Assembly (NCBI RefSeq): GCF_016446285.1
Contig: NZ_CP054140.1
Coordinates: forward strand, 3,028,001 to 3,092,000
Source of the DNA: Desulfobulbus oligotrophicus
GTDB taxonomy: Bacteria > Desulfobacterota > Desulfobulbia > Desulfobulbales > Desulfobulbaceae
Reading direction: 5' to 3'
Length of the DNA: 64,000 nt
Below are positions 55,193 to 63,431 of the stretch, piece after piece. Numbering within the stretch: position 1 is the first letter of the stretch; each line of letters begins with the position of its first letter. The notes beneath the pieces are model-generated. The model was not told the origin of the DNA and ran no database searches. It worked only from the letters and a program-made list of their open reading frames with translations. Both the position numbers and the translations under genes were made by a program.

Positions 55193-56208
55193 GTCCTGTC
55201 CTCCTGCTGCCTGTTGGCGCTGATGGTGCGGGCTGCAGCCAGGGCCGCCATGAGGCTCGATGGGTCGGCCCGGTTACATCCGGCGATGTCATAGGCAGTA
55301 CCGTGGTCGACCGAGGTACGCACCAGCGGCAGGCCGAGGGTAACATTCACCCCATCTTCAAAATGAAGCATTTTAAAGGGAATCAGTCCCTGATCATGGT
55401 ACATGGCCACCACAGCATCGAATCCGCCGGCAGCAGCCTTGTAAAAGATGGTATCCGGTGGCCAGGGCCCGCTCACCTGATCAGACGAAAATGCTCTCAC
55501 CGCAGGTTCAATGATCCGTTGCTCCTCATCACCAAAAAGCCCATCTTCACTGCTGTGGGGGTTTAAACCGGCCACCGCGATACGAGGCGCGCTCAAAGCG
55601 AAATCCTGCTGCAGAGCTGCCAGGGTCATGGCAATGCAATCTTCAACCTCCTCCTGCGTGAGCAGCGCACTGACCTGAGCAAGCGGAACATGAATAGTGA
55701 CCAGCACCACCTTGAGCCGTGGTCCGGCCATCATCATGCGCACTCTCTGGGTACTGGTCAGACGGGCCAGCATTTCCGTGTGCCCGGGATAGGGATAACC
55801 AGCCTGTTGCAGACTTTTTTTACTGATCGGACAGGTGACAATCGCCCGACCGGCTCCACTTGTCACCATTGCCACAGCCATCTCAACAGCCTGGCCCATA
55901 ATACGGCCGGTATTCGCATCAGGCTGTCCCCAGCGAACAGGCTCTGATCGAACTGTCTGCACTTGCCGGACCGGCAGAGTTCCCGTAACAAGGGCTTGCC
56001 CGGGAATCCACGAGACAATGGGGAGATTCAGACCAAGGCAAGCAGCAGCCTGCTCAAGCACATGAATATCGCCGACAACAATACAGTTTCTCGTTAGTGC
56101 GCCTTGTTCCCGGTCAAACAGACGACAGATAATTTCAGGTCCAATCCCCGCCGGACATCCCATGGTGATGATCATTGGGGCCTGCATGCTGTGCGTGTCT
56201 TGCCTCAC
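55189..56208 (-). CDS. pdxA: 4-hydroxythreonine-4-phosphate dehydrogenase
   Basis: This 339-aa enzyme of the DXP-dependent pyridoxal phosphate route has the start region ITMGCPAGIGPEII, the substrate-binding PISKKSLQQAGYPYPGHTE and metal-binding histidines including MYHDQGLIPFK. The start is a GTG at 56208 with a near-ideal AAGGAGG site 5 nt upstream; later in-frame ATGs (56187, 56175) lack one. yraN ends 9 bp upstream. PdxJ, which uses its product, is not in the window. Confidence 0.95.
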   Translation of the reverse strand: MRQDTHSMQAPMIITMGCPAGIGPEIICRLFDREQGALTRNCIVVGDIHVLEQAAACLGLNLPIVSWIPGQALVTGTLPVRQVQTVRSEPVRWGQPDANTGRIMGQAVEMAVAMVTSGAGRAIVTCPISKKSLQQAGYPYPGHTEMLARLTSTQRVRMMMAGPRLKVVLVTIHVPLAQVSALLTQEEVEDCIAMTLAALQQDFALSAPRIAVAGLNPHSSEDGLFGDEEQRIIEPAVRAFSSDQVSGPWPPDTIFYKAAAGGFDAVVAMYHDQGLIPFKMLHFEDGVNVTLGLPLVRTSVDHGTAYDIAGCNRADPSSLMAALAAARTISANRQQEDRT

Positions 56209-56217
56209 GTTCCCTCC

Positions 56218-56601
56218 TTATTCGATGCATTCAAAGGCGTTTTGCAAATGATCAATACCCACCAGACCGCCGTCACGATCAAGTCGCACGGCGATAACGT
56301 CAAACCTGGCCGAGACATCGGCAGAATCATGGGATTGCAGATAATCCTGGGCGATCCTGGAAAGCTGTCGTTGCTTGCGACAATCGACCGCTTCAAATGG
56401 AGTGCCGAACCGGGTGGACTGCCTGGTCTTAACCTCAACAAAGACCAGCGTGTTTTTCTGTTGGGCGATGATGTCAACCTCACCAAAAGATTTCCGGTAA
56501 TTACGCGCAACTATCCGGTATCCCTGCCGCTTCAGAAACGTTATGGCAAGTTGTTCACCCTGACGGCCGATATCAACAGTTGTCAACACACGCTTCATCA
56601 T
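56218..56601 (-). CDS. YraN/UPF0102-family endonuclease-like protein
   Basis: A 127-aa protein with the restriction-endonuclease-like fold typical of YraN: GRQGEQLAITFLKRQGYRIV, then GEVDIIAQQ and VFVEVKTRQ, giving the D-x(n)-E-x-K active-site pattern. It is commonly found beside rnhB and rsmI/lpoA; the biological role is unsettled (a Holliday-junction or DNA-uptake nuclease has been suggested). rnhB lies 100 bp upstream. Confidence 0.92.
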   Translation of the reverse strand: MMKRVLTTVDIGRQGEQLAITFLKRQGYRIVARNYRKSFGEVDIIAQQKNTLVFVEVKTRQSTRFGTPFEAVDCRKQRQLSRIAQDYLQSHDSADVSARFDVIAVRLDRDGGLVGIDHLQNAFECIE

Positions 56602-56701
56602 ACAGCCGGTATCCTGTCTTTAAAACAACTCCGTCTGTCCAAGGATATCCTCCTGTTTCCACAGATCCCGTGCAGCAGGGAGAGGTCGATCTGCCCGGTT
56701 T

Positions 56702-57367
56702 TCACACGAATTCAACCACACCACGAAACGTACGGCGATGCAACGGGCAGGGGCCGTGCTTTGCAATTGCCTGCCGATGCGCCCCGGTCGGGTATCCCTG
56801 GTGTTGAGCAAAACCATACTGCGGATATCTCTGATGAGCTTCTGCCATCAGCCTGTCTCTTGTCACCTTAGCAACAATGGAGGCGGCGGCAATAGAGGCG
56901 CTCTTTGACTCACCCTTAATCAGGGGGAGTTGTGAAATCGACATTGGTATTGGAAAGCGCCCGTCAACAAGAAGATACCTGGGTCTTCTGCCGTGGCCGG
57001 CAGCGATACAGGCAGTCACTGCCCTTTGCATGGCAAGCAGTGATGCCTGCAGAATATTCATGGATTCTATCTCACGGACGCCGGCCAGTCCTGCTCCGAC
57101 TATGGAACCGTTACTGTGCAGGAGGGTGAAAAGTCGTTCTCTCTGTCGGGGTGTCAACTTCTTGGAATCCCGGAAGTGATGGTAGGCACAGTTCGATGGT
57201 AAAATGACACAGGCCGCCACAACCGGGCCGGCCAGTGGGCCGCGACCGGCCTCGTCAACACCGGCGATCAGTGTCTCTTCATCAGCACGAAACCAACGTT
57301 CAAAAAAAAATGAATCTCCAGGAATTGCTGCAGTACGTAAAAAAGGAGGGGGGATGCATGGGTACAT
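56702..57367 (-). CDS. rnhB: Ribonuclease HII
   Basis: RNase HII removes ribonucleotides and RNA primers from RNA-DNA duplexes. The catalytic acids lie in LIAGVDEAGRGPLAGPVVA and in LLVDGRFPI, and the conserved FRDSKKLTPRQRE is present. About 221 aa from the ATG at 57367. The frame is open to 57433, but that start would fall in the terminator region that follows rplS, so I prefer the shorter form. Confidence 0.93.
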   Translation of the reverse strand: MYPCIPPPFLRTAAIPGDSFFFERWFRADEETLIAGVDEAGRGPLAGPVVAACVILPSNCAYHHFRDSKKLTPRQRERLFTLLHSNGSIVGAGLAGVREIESMNILQASLLAMQRAVTACIAAGHGRRPRYLLVDGRFPIPMSISQLPLIKGESKSASIAAASIVAKVTRDRLMAEAHQRYPQYGFAQHQGYPTGAHRQAIAKHGPCPLHRRTFRGVVEFV

Positions 57368-57430
57368 GGCATCATGTCGCGGACTACTATGAAGACCGCC
57401 AAAGGGGATAACCGGTCTGAGCAGAAAGAA

Positions 57431-57483
57431 CAAAAGGGAATGATCCGGAGGCAGCTGCAGTTGAACCGCCTCCGGATCATTCC
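57431..57483 (-). terminator. Strong terminator after rplS
   Basis: A perfect 16-bp inverted repeat (57437-57452 with 57468-57483) and a 15-nt loop, followed on the minus strand by CTTTTG. It closes the rpsP-rplS ribosomal operon, 48 bp after the rplS stop, and separates it from rnhB. Confidence 0.8.
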
Positions 57484-57530
57484 TGTTACTCTTTGCGCAC
57501 CGTCCCGGGAAAGAAACGGAAAGAGATCAC

Positions 57531-57884
57531 TTACAGGACACCGCGCTCACGAATACGTGCTGCTTTGCCGCGACGTTCACGCAGATAGTACAGTCGAGAA
57601 CGGCGAACTCGACCAAGGGTTACCACCTCAATCTTTTCAATCCGCGGGGAATGCGTCGCAAAGGTCTTTTCAACCCCAACCCCGTGGGAAATTTTTCGTA
57701 CTGTAAAGGTCGCATTCATGGCGCCGCGTTTTCTTTTGATCACCACACCCTGAAAGACCTGTATCCGCTCCTTGTTACCTTCAATGATCCGGATATGTAC
57801 CTTAACTGTATCGCCCGGACGAAATTCCGGAACATCAGAGCGCATCTGTTCAAGATCAATCTTCTCAACCACATTTATTGCCAT
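57531..57884 (-). CDS. rplS: 50S ribosomal protein L19
   Basis: 117 aa, full length, with the L19 hallmarks [31 protein letters not shown] and [20 protein letters not shown]. It lies at the 50S-30S interface. It is the last gene of the rpsP-khpA-rimM-trmD-methyltransferase-rplS operon. Confidence 0.98.
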   Translation of the reverse strand: MAINVVEKIDLEQMRSDVPEFRPGDTVKVHIRIIEGNKERIQVFQGVVIKRKRGAMNATFTVRKISHGVGVEKTFATHSPRIEKIEVVTLGRVRRSRLYYLRERRGKAARIRERGVL

Positions 57885-58000
57885 ATTCTCTGCTTTACGA
57901 CAGGCAACAGTTCACAGTCGTGCCGTCGAAGGATGCCTCCATGTCATCCGGGAAACTTCTCAATCCGATAGTATCGTCACCCTCATCTCATAAAGAGCGA

Positions 58001-58663
58001 TCATCTGTTCTTCTTTGCCCACTTATCCTCACGTTCACCAAGCAGTCTGTCAAGGATGATTGAAACCGCAGAACGCACTGAAAGATGGTTAAAACCTGTA
58101 TACCCGCGCAGGGGCGGTAACACGCCATCCACAGACGAAAGCAGTTCCTGACCGAGTCCGGAACCCGTTCCAAACAATAACAGAACAGGGCTGCCATGGT
58201 CAAAAACACGACTCCTTACCTCGGCGTAGCTCACAGTATTCTCCTGCTCGCGCGCGCAGGTGGCAAGCACTAAGGGTTTTCTTTGAAACCGATGAGTGGC
58301 TGCACTCAAAGCCTCCTCATAACTCGCACATACTGTTATGAGCGACAGCGCCTCGCTGCGATGCGGATTGACTGTACCACCGAACCCTTTGGTCCAGTGG
58401 CCCACAATCTGTTCGGCCAGTTCTCGTTGTTCAGGAAATGGTGTGACAACCCAGTAGGTGCCGATACCATAGGTTTTTCCCGCCCGAGCAATATCATGAA
58501 GGTCCAGGTTGGTCACGGCCGAACCTATGACCTCACCGTTTCGATTTACAACCGGATAGTGTATCAGAGCTATGTCAAGCTGTATGTGACTTTTCTCTGT
58601 TACCCCTGGTAATGGCGTCAATCCGGCTCCGCAATCCTTCACGCTGTAACAACTTTTCCTCAT
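58001..58663 (-). CDS. SPOUT-like RNA methyltransferase (Methyltrn_RNA_4 family)
   Basis: The domain begins at IQLDIALIHYPVVNRNGEVI and contains AVTNLDLHDIARAGKTYGI and the knot-like LLLFGTGSGLGQEL, the pattern of the Methyltrn_RNA_4 family usually encoded between trmD and rplS in deltaproteobacteria. The target base is unknown. The only canonical starts (ATG 58663, GTG 58642) lie inside trmD, giving a 68-89 bp overlap and a 20-27-residue head not seen in the domain. Translation is therefore probably coupled to trmD. Confidence 0.88.
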   Translation of the reverse strand: MRKSCYSVKDCGAGLTPLPGVTEKSHIQLDIALIHYPVVNRNGEVIGSAVTNLDLHDIARAGKTYGIGTYWVVTPFPEQRELAEQIVGHWTKGFGGTVNPHRSEALSLITVCASYEEALSAATHRFQRKPLVLATCAREQENTVSYAEVRSRVFDHGSPVLLLFGTGSGLGQELLSSVDGVLPPLRGYTGFNHLSVRSAVSIILDRLLGEREDKWAKKNR

Positions 58664-59354
58664 CAGGAGAAAAACTCATCCCCATCAACAGCTCCGGCCT
58701 TCGTTCCATGGTCAACTTCACTGACTCAAGAAAACGAAACCGTTCAATAGCAGCATGATCACCGGAAAGCAACACTTCCGGGACCGATACACCTTCAAAC
58801 AGCCGCGGCCGGGTATACTGTCCATGCTTCAACAGCCCTCGGCTGAAACTGTCTTTTGTTGCAGACTCTTCACATCCAAGCACACCGGGAAGTAACCGAC
58901 AGACTGCGTCCAGCACCACAAGTGCCGCCAACTCGCCTCCGGTCAGAATATAGTCGCCTAGAGAGAGCTCTTCATCGACATATTTTTCCCGAAACCGTTC
59001 ATCAACTCCCTCGTAACGGCCGCATACAAGGAGTAGGTGTCTGTATGCAGTCAACCGCTCGGCCTGCTGCTGGGTGAACCGGACTCCCTTGGGTGACAGA
59101 AGGACAACCCGGTCCGGCTGTTCTGTGCGATTGACGGCCTGTAAACAAGCTGCCAGAGGCTCCGGCTTCATGACCATCCCCTCGCCACCGCCAAAAGGTC
59201 GGTCATCAGTGACGCGATGCCTGTCCACGGCAAAATCCCGAATGTTGTGGACGGCAATCTTCACCTTGTCTTCCTGGACCGCCTTGCGAACAATACCTTC
59301 CTGCAGGGGTGAGACAAAAAAATCAGGGAAAATGGTCAGAATCGAAAAATGCAT
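58575..59354 (-). CDS. trmD: tRNA (guanine37-N1)-methyltransferase
   Basis: This 259-aa SPOUT methyltransferase makes m1G37, preventing +1 frameshifts. Motifs are MHFSILTIFPDFF at the start, VVLLSPKGVRFTQQQAERL, the trefoil-knot LVCGRYEGVDERF and SLGDYILTGGELAALVVLD. The 15-bp spacing from rimM and overlap with the next gene place it in the ribosomal operon. Confidence 0.97.
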   Translation of the reverse strand: MHFSILTIFPDFFVSPLQEGIVRKAVQEDKVKIAVHNIRDFAVDRHRVTDDRPFGGGEGMVMKPEPLAACLQAVNRTEQPDRVVLLSPKGVRFTQQQAERLTAYRHLLLVCGRYEGVDERFREKYVDEELSLGDYILTGGELAALVVLDAVCRLLPGVLGCEESATKDSFSRGLLKHGQYTRPRLFEGVSVPEVLLSGDHAAIERFRFLESVKLTMERRPELLMGMSFSPDEEKLLQREGLRSRIDAITRGNREKSHTA

Positions 59355-59369
59355 GTGTCCCTGCCGCCG

Positions 59370-59903
59370 TCACCGGTTCATTTCGATCAGCCCTGGTGGA
59401 AGATCAAACACAACCTTGGTCTCGTCCACCGAGGTGATGAATGTACGGACAGCCGGAACAAGATATTCCTGATCACCATCACGCAGAACAAGAATGTTCT
59501 GCGCACTGTACAGGAGTTCGCAAACAATCCCCAGTGATTGACCCGTAATGCTGACAGCCTGTTTTCCCATCAGACTGTACAGGTAAACCTCATCAGGCCC
59601 GGCTGGCGGCAGTTCAGACGCCGGTACCCAGACCTGTGACCCAACTAACTGTTCAGCCTGATTGCGATCTGTGCATTCCTTCAACTGAACAATAACAAGA
59701 TGTCCACTGCTTCGGATCCGTGTATTCGTCCATATCCGGACATCCTGATCGTCCTTCCCCGTTAAATACAGCTGCTGATAGCGTCCGATACGCTCAGGAT
59801 GATCGGTACACGGTGCAAGCTTAATCTCACCTCTGACACCATGCGCCTTCACTATCGTCCCCAACAGAACAAGGGGGCCATCACGCCGGTCTGGGTGACA
59901 CAT
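59370..59903 (-). CDS. rimM: 16S rRNA processing protein RimM
   Basis: A 177-aa two-domain protein: an N-terminal beta barrel (LLGTIVKAHGVRGEIKLAP) and a C-terminal PRC barrel (YLYSLMGKQAVSITGQSLG, LVPAVRTFITSVDETK). It helps assemble the 30S head. It lies between khpA (5-bp gap) and trmD (15-bp gap). Confidence 0.95.
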   Translation of the reverse strand: MCHPDRRDGPLVLLGTIVKAHGVRGEIKLAPCTDHPERIGRYQQLYLTGKDDQDVRIWTNTRIRSSGHLVIVQLKECTDRNQAEQLVGSQVWVPASELPPAGPDEVYLYSLMGKQAVSITGQSLGIVCELLYSAQNILVLRDGDQEYLVPAVRTFITSVDETKVVFDLPPGLIEMNR

Positions 59904-59908
59904 GCCCT

Positions 59909-60139
59909 TTACTCGATTATTTCAAGTCGGGCGCGCTTTCCTTCACAGTGCTGAGATGCAGCCAATATGGTCCGCATTGCCCTGACAGTTCTCCCCTGCT
60001 TACCGATCACCTTCCCCAGATCCTCCTGATCAACCTGCAGCTCAATACAGACACTGTCCTCTTCTTCCAACAGGTTCACCTTGACATGCTCCGGGTGATC
60101 AACCAGTCTTTGCGCAATGAATTCTATCAGTTCTTTCAT
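59909..60139 (-). CDS. khpA: KH-domain RNA-binding protein KhpA
   Basis: This 76-aa single KH domain has the nucleic-acid-binding loop LGKVIGKQGRTVRAMRTIL, preceded by the typical LIEFIAQRLVDHPEHVKVN. It partners with KhpB/Jag in many bacteria to control cell division and envelope genes; jag is not in this window. It abuts rpsP directly, with no intervening bases. Confidence 0.95.
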   Translation of the reverse strand: MKELIEFIAQRLVDHPEHVKVNLLEEEDSVCIELQVDQEDLGKVIGKQGRTVRAMRTILAASQHCEGKRARLEIIE

Positions 60140-60391
60140 TTAGGCAGCTGCGGCAGCGCCATGTTTTTTGATCAGGCTCTCTACAGTTTCCGTAGGCTTG
60201 GCCCCCTTCTGGATCCAGTTGGTCAGCTTTTCGTTGTCAATGGTGACCACAGCCGGATCCTGCATCGGATCATACGTTCCCACGATATCAAGGAACTTAC
60301 CATCACGGGGAGCCTCACTGTCTGCCACTACAATACGATAAAACGGTTGTTTTTTCCTTCCTCTTCGAGCCAAACGAATACGAACTGCCAT
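60140..60391 (-). CDS. rpsP: 30S ribosomal protein S16
   Basis: 83 aa with the S16 start MAVRIRLARRGRKKQPFYRI and VVADSEAPRDGKFLDIVGTYDP. First gene of the rpsP-rplS ribosomal operon, 80 bp after ffh. Confidence 0.97.
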   Translation of the reverse strand: MAVRIRLARRGRKKQPFYRIVVADSEAPRDGKFLDIVGTYDPMQDPAVVTIDNEKLTNWIQKGAKPTETVESLIKKHGAAAAA

Positions 60392-60471
60392 TGTTTTCTA
60401 TCCTCCGGTGGATATAACGGCGCCACCAGGCTGCCGGGCATTGCTGAATGAATGATAATCGATAATTGAAA

Positions 60472-61821
60472 TTAACGCATAAGCCCTTTTGGGAGCTTGC
60501 GACGCTTGCCGCCAGTCATGATGCCTTTGCCCTTCATGGTTTTCATCATTTTCAGCATCATGGTATAACTTTTCAGAACACGGTTAACCTCAGCCACCGA
60601 TGTCCCCGAGCCTTCAGCGATCCGTACTCGCCTCCTGGCATTAATAATTCTATGGTTACGCCGCTCCTTCAATGTCATGGAGCGAATGATCGCCTCTGTT
60701 TTGATCAGTTCCTTCTGATCAGGTTGAGGGGCATCTTTTATCTGCTTGAGCTTGTTGATGCCTGGAATCATACCCATGATCTGTTCCAGGCTGCCCATCT
60801 TCTTAATCTGTTGAATCTGATCGAGAAAATCTTCTAAAGTAAAGGCATTTTTCTGGATCTTCTTTGCCAGTTGCTCGGCACTCTTCTGGTCAACGACCGC
60901 CTCTGCCTTTTCAATCAGCGATAAGACATCACCCATCCCCAGGATGCGCGATGCAGTCCGATCCGGATGAAAAACTTCCAGAGCATCAACAGACTCGCCG
61001 ACACCGACAAACTTTATAGGTTTGCCGGTCACCTTCTTCACCGACAGGGCGGCCCCACCACGGGCATCGCCCTCCATCTTGGTTAGAATAACGCCGGTGA
61101 TCTCCAGATCAGCATTGAATTTCTCGGCAACAGTGACGGCATCCTGGCCGGTCATTGCATCCGCAACAAACAGAATTTCGGAGAGCGGGACAGCTTGACT
61201 GATCTCTCTCAGCTCAACCATGAGCTCATCATCTACATGGAGCCGACCAGCGGTGTCAAAGATGACGGTATCATAAGGACCGGTACTGGCCGCAGTAAAA
61301 GCCTGACGGGCGATCTCCACCGGCTTCTGCTCAGCTGTGGATGCAAAGACAGGTACCCCGACCTGCCCCCCAAGAACCTGCAGCTGTTCAATGGCAGCCG
61401 GTCGATACACATCAGCCGGTACCAACAGCGGTGCCCTTCCCTTTTCTTTGAGCAGGCGAGCCAATTTGGCTGCTGTGGTCGTTTTACCGGAGCCCTGCAA
61501 TCCGGCAAGCATAATGGTAACCGGCTGTCGTCCATCGAGCTTGAGTGGCTCAGCCTGGCTGCCCAGCAGGGCGACCAGTTCATCATGGACGATCTTAACC
61601 ACCTGCTGCCCCGGAGAAAGGCTCGTTAACACCTCCCGGCCGATGGCCTTATCAGCCACCGCAGCAATAAATTCTTTGACAACGCCAAAGTTAACATCCG
61701 CTTCGAGCAGTGCCTTGCGAACCTCACCCATGGCCTCCTGAATATTTTCTTCAGTCAGCCGGCCATGGCCGCGCAATTTTTTAAATACACCCTCTAAACG
61801 ATCAGTTAAATTCTCAAACAT
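60472..61821 (-). CDS. ffh: Signal recognition particle protein Ffh
   Basis: A 449-aa SRP54 GTPase with the N domain (1-85), the G domain with P-loop MLAGLQGSGKTTTAAKLA and G3 DTAGRLHVD, and the methionine-rich M domain (from about 325; MTLKERRNHRIINARRRVRI). The 4.5S RNA contact region is RIAEGSGTSVAEVN. It targets nascent membrane proteins to FtsY. It precedes rpsP, a common arrangement. Confidence 0.97.
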   Translation of the reverse strand: MFENLTDRLEGVFKKLRGHGRLTEENIQEAMGEVRKALLEADVNFGVVKEFIAAVADKAIGREVLTSLSPGQQVVKIVHDELVALLGSQAEPLKLDGRQPVTIMLAGLQGSGKTTTAAKLARLLKEKGRAPLLVPADVYRPAAIEQLQVLGGQVGVPVFASTAEQKPVEIARQAFTAASTGPYDTVIFDTAGRLHVDDELMVELREISQAVPLSEILFVADAMTGQDAVTVAEKFNADLEITGVILTKMEGDARGGAALSVKKVTGKPIKFVGVGESVDALEVFHPDRTASRILGMGDVLSLIEKAEAVVDQKSAEQLAKKIQKNAFTLEDFLDQIQQIKKMGSLEQIMGMIPGINKLKQIKDAPQPDQKELIKTEAIIRSMTLKERRNHRIINARRRVRIAEGSGTSVAEVNRVLKSYTMMLKMMKTMKGKGIMTGGKRRKLPKGLMR

Positions 61822-61965
61822 GCGGTCCTGTTTAATTCAATGCCACCAGCGTTGAAAAGATGTGCAACCAATCTCTTTTCGTTCTCTGTGTGGAAAAATT
61901 TAGTCTGATACCCGAAGAAATCATTCTTGTCAAGAGGGAAGCTCCTCAGGCACTCCAAAGCTCTT

Positions 61966-62913
61966 TTACCTGGCCAGGACCTCTGCCACCTTGACGAGAC
62001 CCGCCGGGGTGTCGGCCTGCAAGCAGATTATCGGTGTCTGCTTTGGTAAAATTCTACGCATCATACCGGTGAGAACAGTTCTGGGACCAAGCTCAACCAC
62101 CACCTCCACGCCTTCGGCCACCATTCGTTCCACGATTGATAACCAACGAACGCGGGAGGCGATCTGACGGGCCATGATGGTCTTTATCGCTACCGGATCT
62201 TTTTCAGAGTCGCCGGTCACATTAAAAAGCACCGGCACCTGCGGTTCCCGGAACACTATCTTATCCATGACGGCGGTAAAATCCTCGATGGCCCCGGCAA
62301 CCAGTGGACTGTGGTTTGCCACACTCACATTTAAGGCGATGACCTTGGCCCCTCTGTCAGTGCACTGTGCAGCAACAGCGTCCAATCCCTCCTGATCACC
62401 GGAAAGTACAATTTGCGAAGCAGAATTGTGGTTGGCCACCACCACCACACCGGGTCCGGTATACGCTGCCAAGACAGCTTCGACCTCATCAATGTCAAGG
62501 CCGACCACGGCTCGCATGCCACCGGGATGCGTTGCCCCCTCTCGCTCCATCAGTTCACCGCGTTTTGCAACCAGGGTCAGGGTATCTTCCTGGCTGAGTA
62601 TTCCCGCGCCATACAGAGCAGAATACTCACCAAGGCTGTGTCCGGCAAAAAAGGCCGGTCTGAAATCCGGCAGCAGGGCACACAACTGTTGCCAGCAAAT
62701 CAAATTGATGGCGGTCACCGCCGGCTGTAAATTCCGTACACGGGTCAGTTCTTCGATGGGTCCTGTAAAACAAAGGGTACGAATGGAGAAGCCGGAGATG
62801 TCTTCAGCCAGCTTCATCAGAGCAGCTGCGTCCTTTTTTTGCTCAACGAACTGCTGCCCCATCCCCACATACTGGGAGCCTTGTCCCGGAAAGATAATGG
62901 CTGTTTTTTTCAT
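61966..62913 (-). CDS. fabD: Malonyl-CoA:ACP transacylase
   Basis: This 315-aa enzyme loads malonyl units onto acyl carrier protein. The oxyanion/start motif is FPGQGSQYVGMG, the nucleophile is Ser93 in FFAGHSLGEYS, and the catalytic His is His201 in SVANHSPLV. Usual length. It lies between lspA (26-bp gap) and ffh (144-bp gap); no other fab gene is adjacent. Confidence 0.96.
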   Translation of the reverse strand: MKKTAIIFPGQGSQYVGMGQQFVEQKKDAAALMKLAEDISGFSIRTLCFTGPIEELTRVRNLQPAVTAINLICWQQLCALLPDFRPAFFAGHSLGEYSALYGAGILSQEDTLTLVAKRGELMEREGATHPGGMRAVVGLDIDEVEAVLAAYTGPGVVVVANHNSASQIVLSGDQEGLDAVAAQCTDRGAKVIALNVSVANHSPLVAGAIEDFTAVMDKIVFREPQVPVLFNVTGDSEKDPVAIKTIMARQIASRVRWLSIVERMVAEGVEVVVELGPRTVLTGMMRRILPKQTPIICLQADTPAGLVKVAEVLAR

Positions 62914-62939
62914 ATATTACTGTAGAAAAAAGATGGAGT

Positions 62940-63416
62940 TTATTTCGGACCGTGCCGATCAAACAGGAGATTTTTAAAAATAAAAAGAGTGACGCCGACG
63001 GTTATGGCCGAATCGGCAACATTAAAAGCCGGCCAATGGTATTGACCGATAAAGACATCGAGGAAATCAATCACAAAGCCGAATCGGATCCGATCGATGA
63101 GGTTACCAACAGCGCCACCGGCAATCAACGCGAGGGCAACCGCATACACTTGACTGCGACGACCAAAGCTGCGCTGGGCAATCCAAATGAAAACAAGCGC
63201 CACGCAGACTGCCCCCACAAAGAATACCTGCCGCCACAAGGCCGGCTGCCCGGCCAGCACACCGAAAGCAGCACCGTTGTTGGTGAGATAGGTCAAGTTA
63301 AACAGGCCGTGAATAACCGGAACACTCTCGTAGAGAGTAAAATGCTGCATGATCCAGATCTTGCTTGCCTGGTCAGCGCAAATCACCATGAGCATGATGA
63401 CGAAAAAAACAGCCAT
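62940..63416 (-). CDS. lspA: Lipoprotein signal peptidase (signal peptidase II)
   Basis: This 158-aa membrane aspartyl protease has four membrane helices. The catalytic dyad is Asp108 (GAVGNLIDRIRFG) and Asp135 (FNVADSAITVG), and an Asn-rich LTNNGAAFGVL motif is also present. It cleaves prolipoproteins such as the several lipoproteins encoded in this window. It is 15 bp downstream of ileS, the usual ileS-lspA pair. Confidence 0.96.
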   Translation of the reverse strand: MAVFFVIMLMVICADQASKIWIMQHFTLYESVPVIHGLFNLTYLTNNGAAFGVLAGQPALWRQVFFVGAVCVALVFIWIAQRSFGRRSQVYAVALALIAGGAVGNLIDRIRFGFVIDFLDVFIGQYHWPAFNVADSAITVGVTLFIFKNLLFDRHGPK

Positions 63417-63431
63417 GAATGCACTCTATCC

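Noticed and set aside
56602-56701. A small gene between yraN and rnhB
   Set aside because: The 100-bp gap shows no frame with a ribosome-binding site; the frames that cross it are shadows of rnhB.
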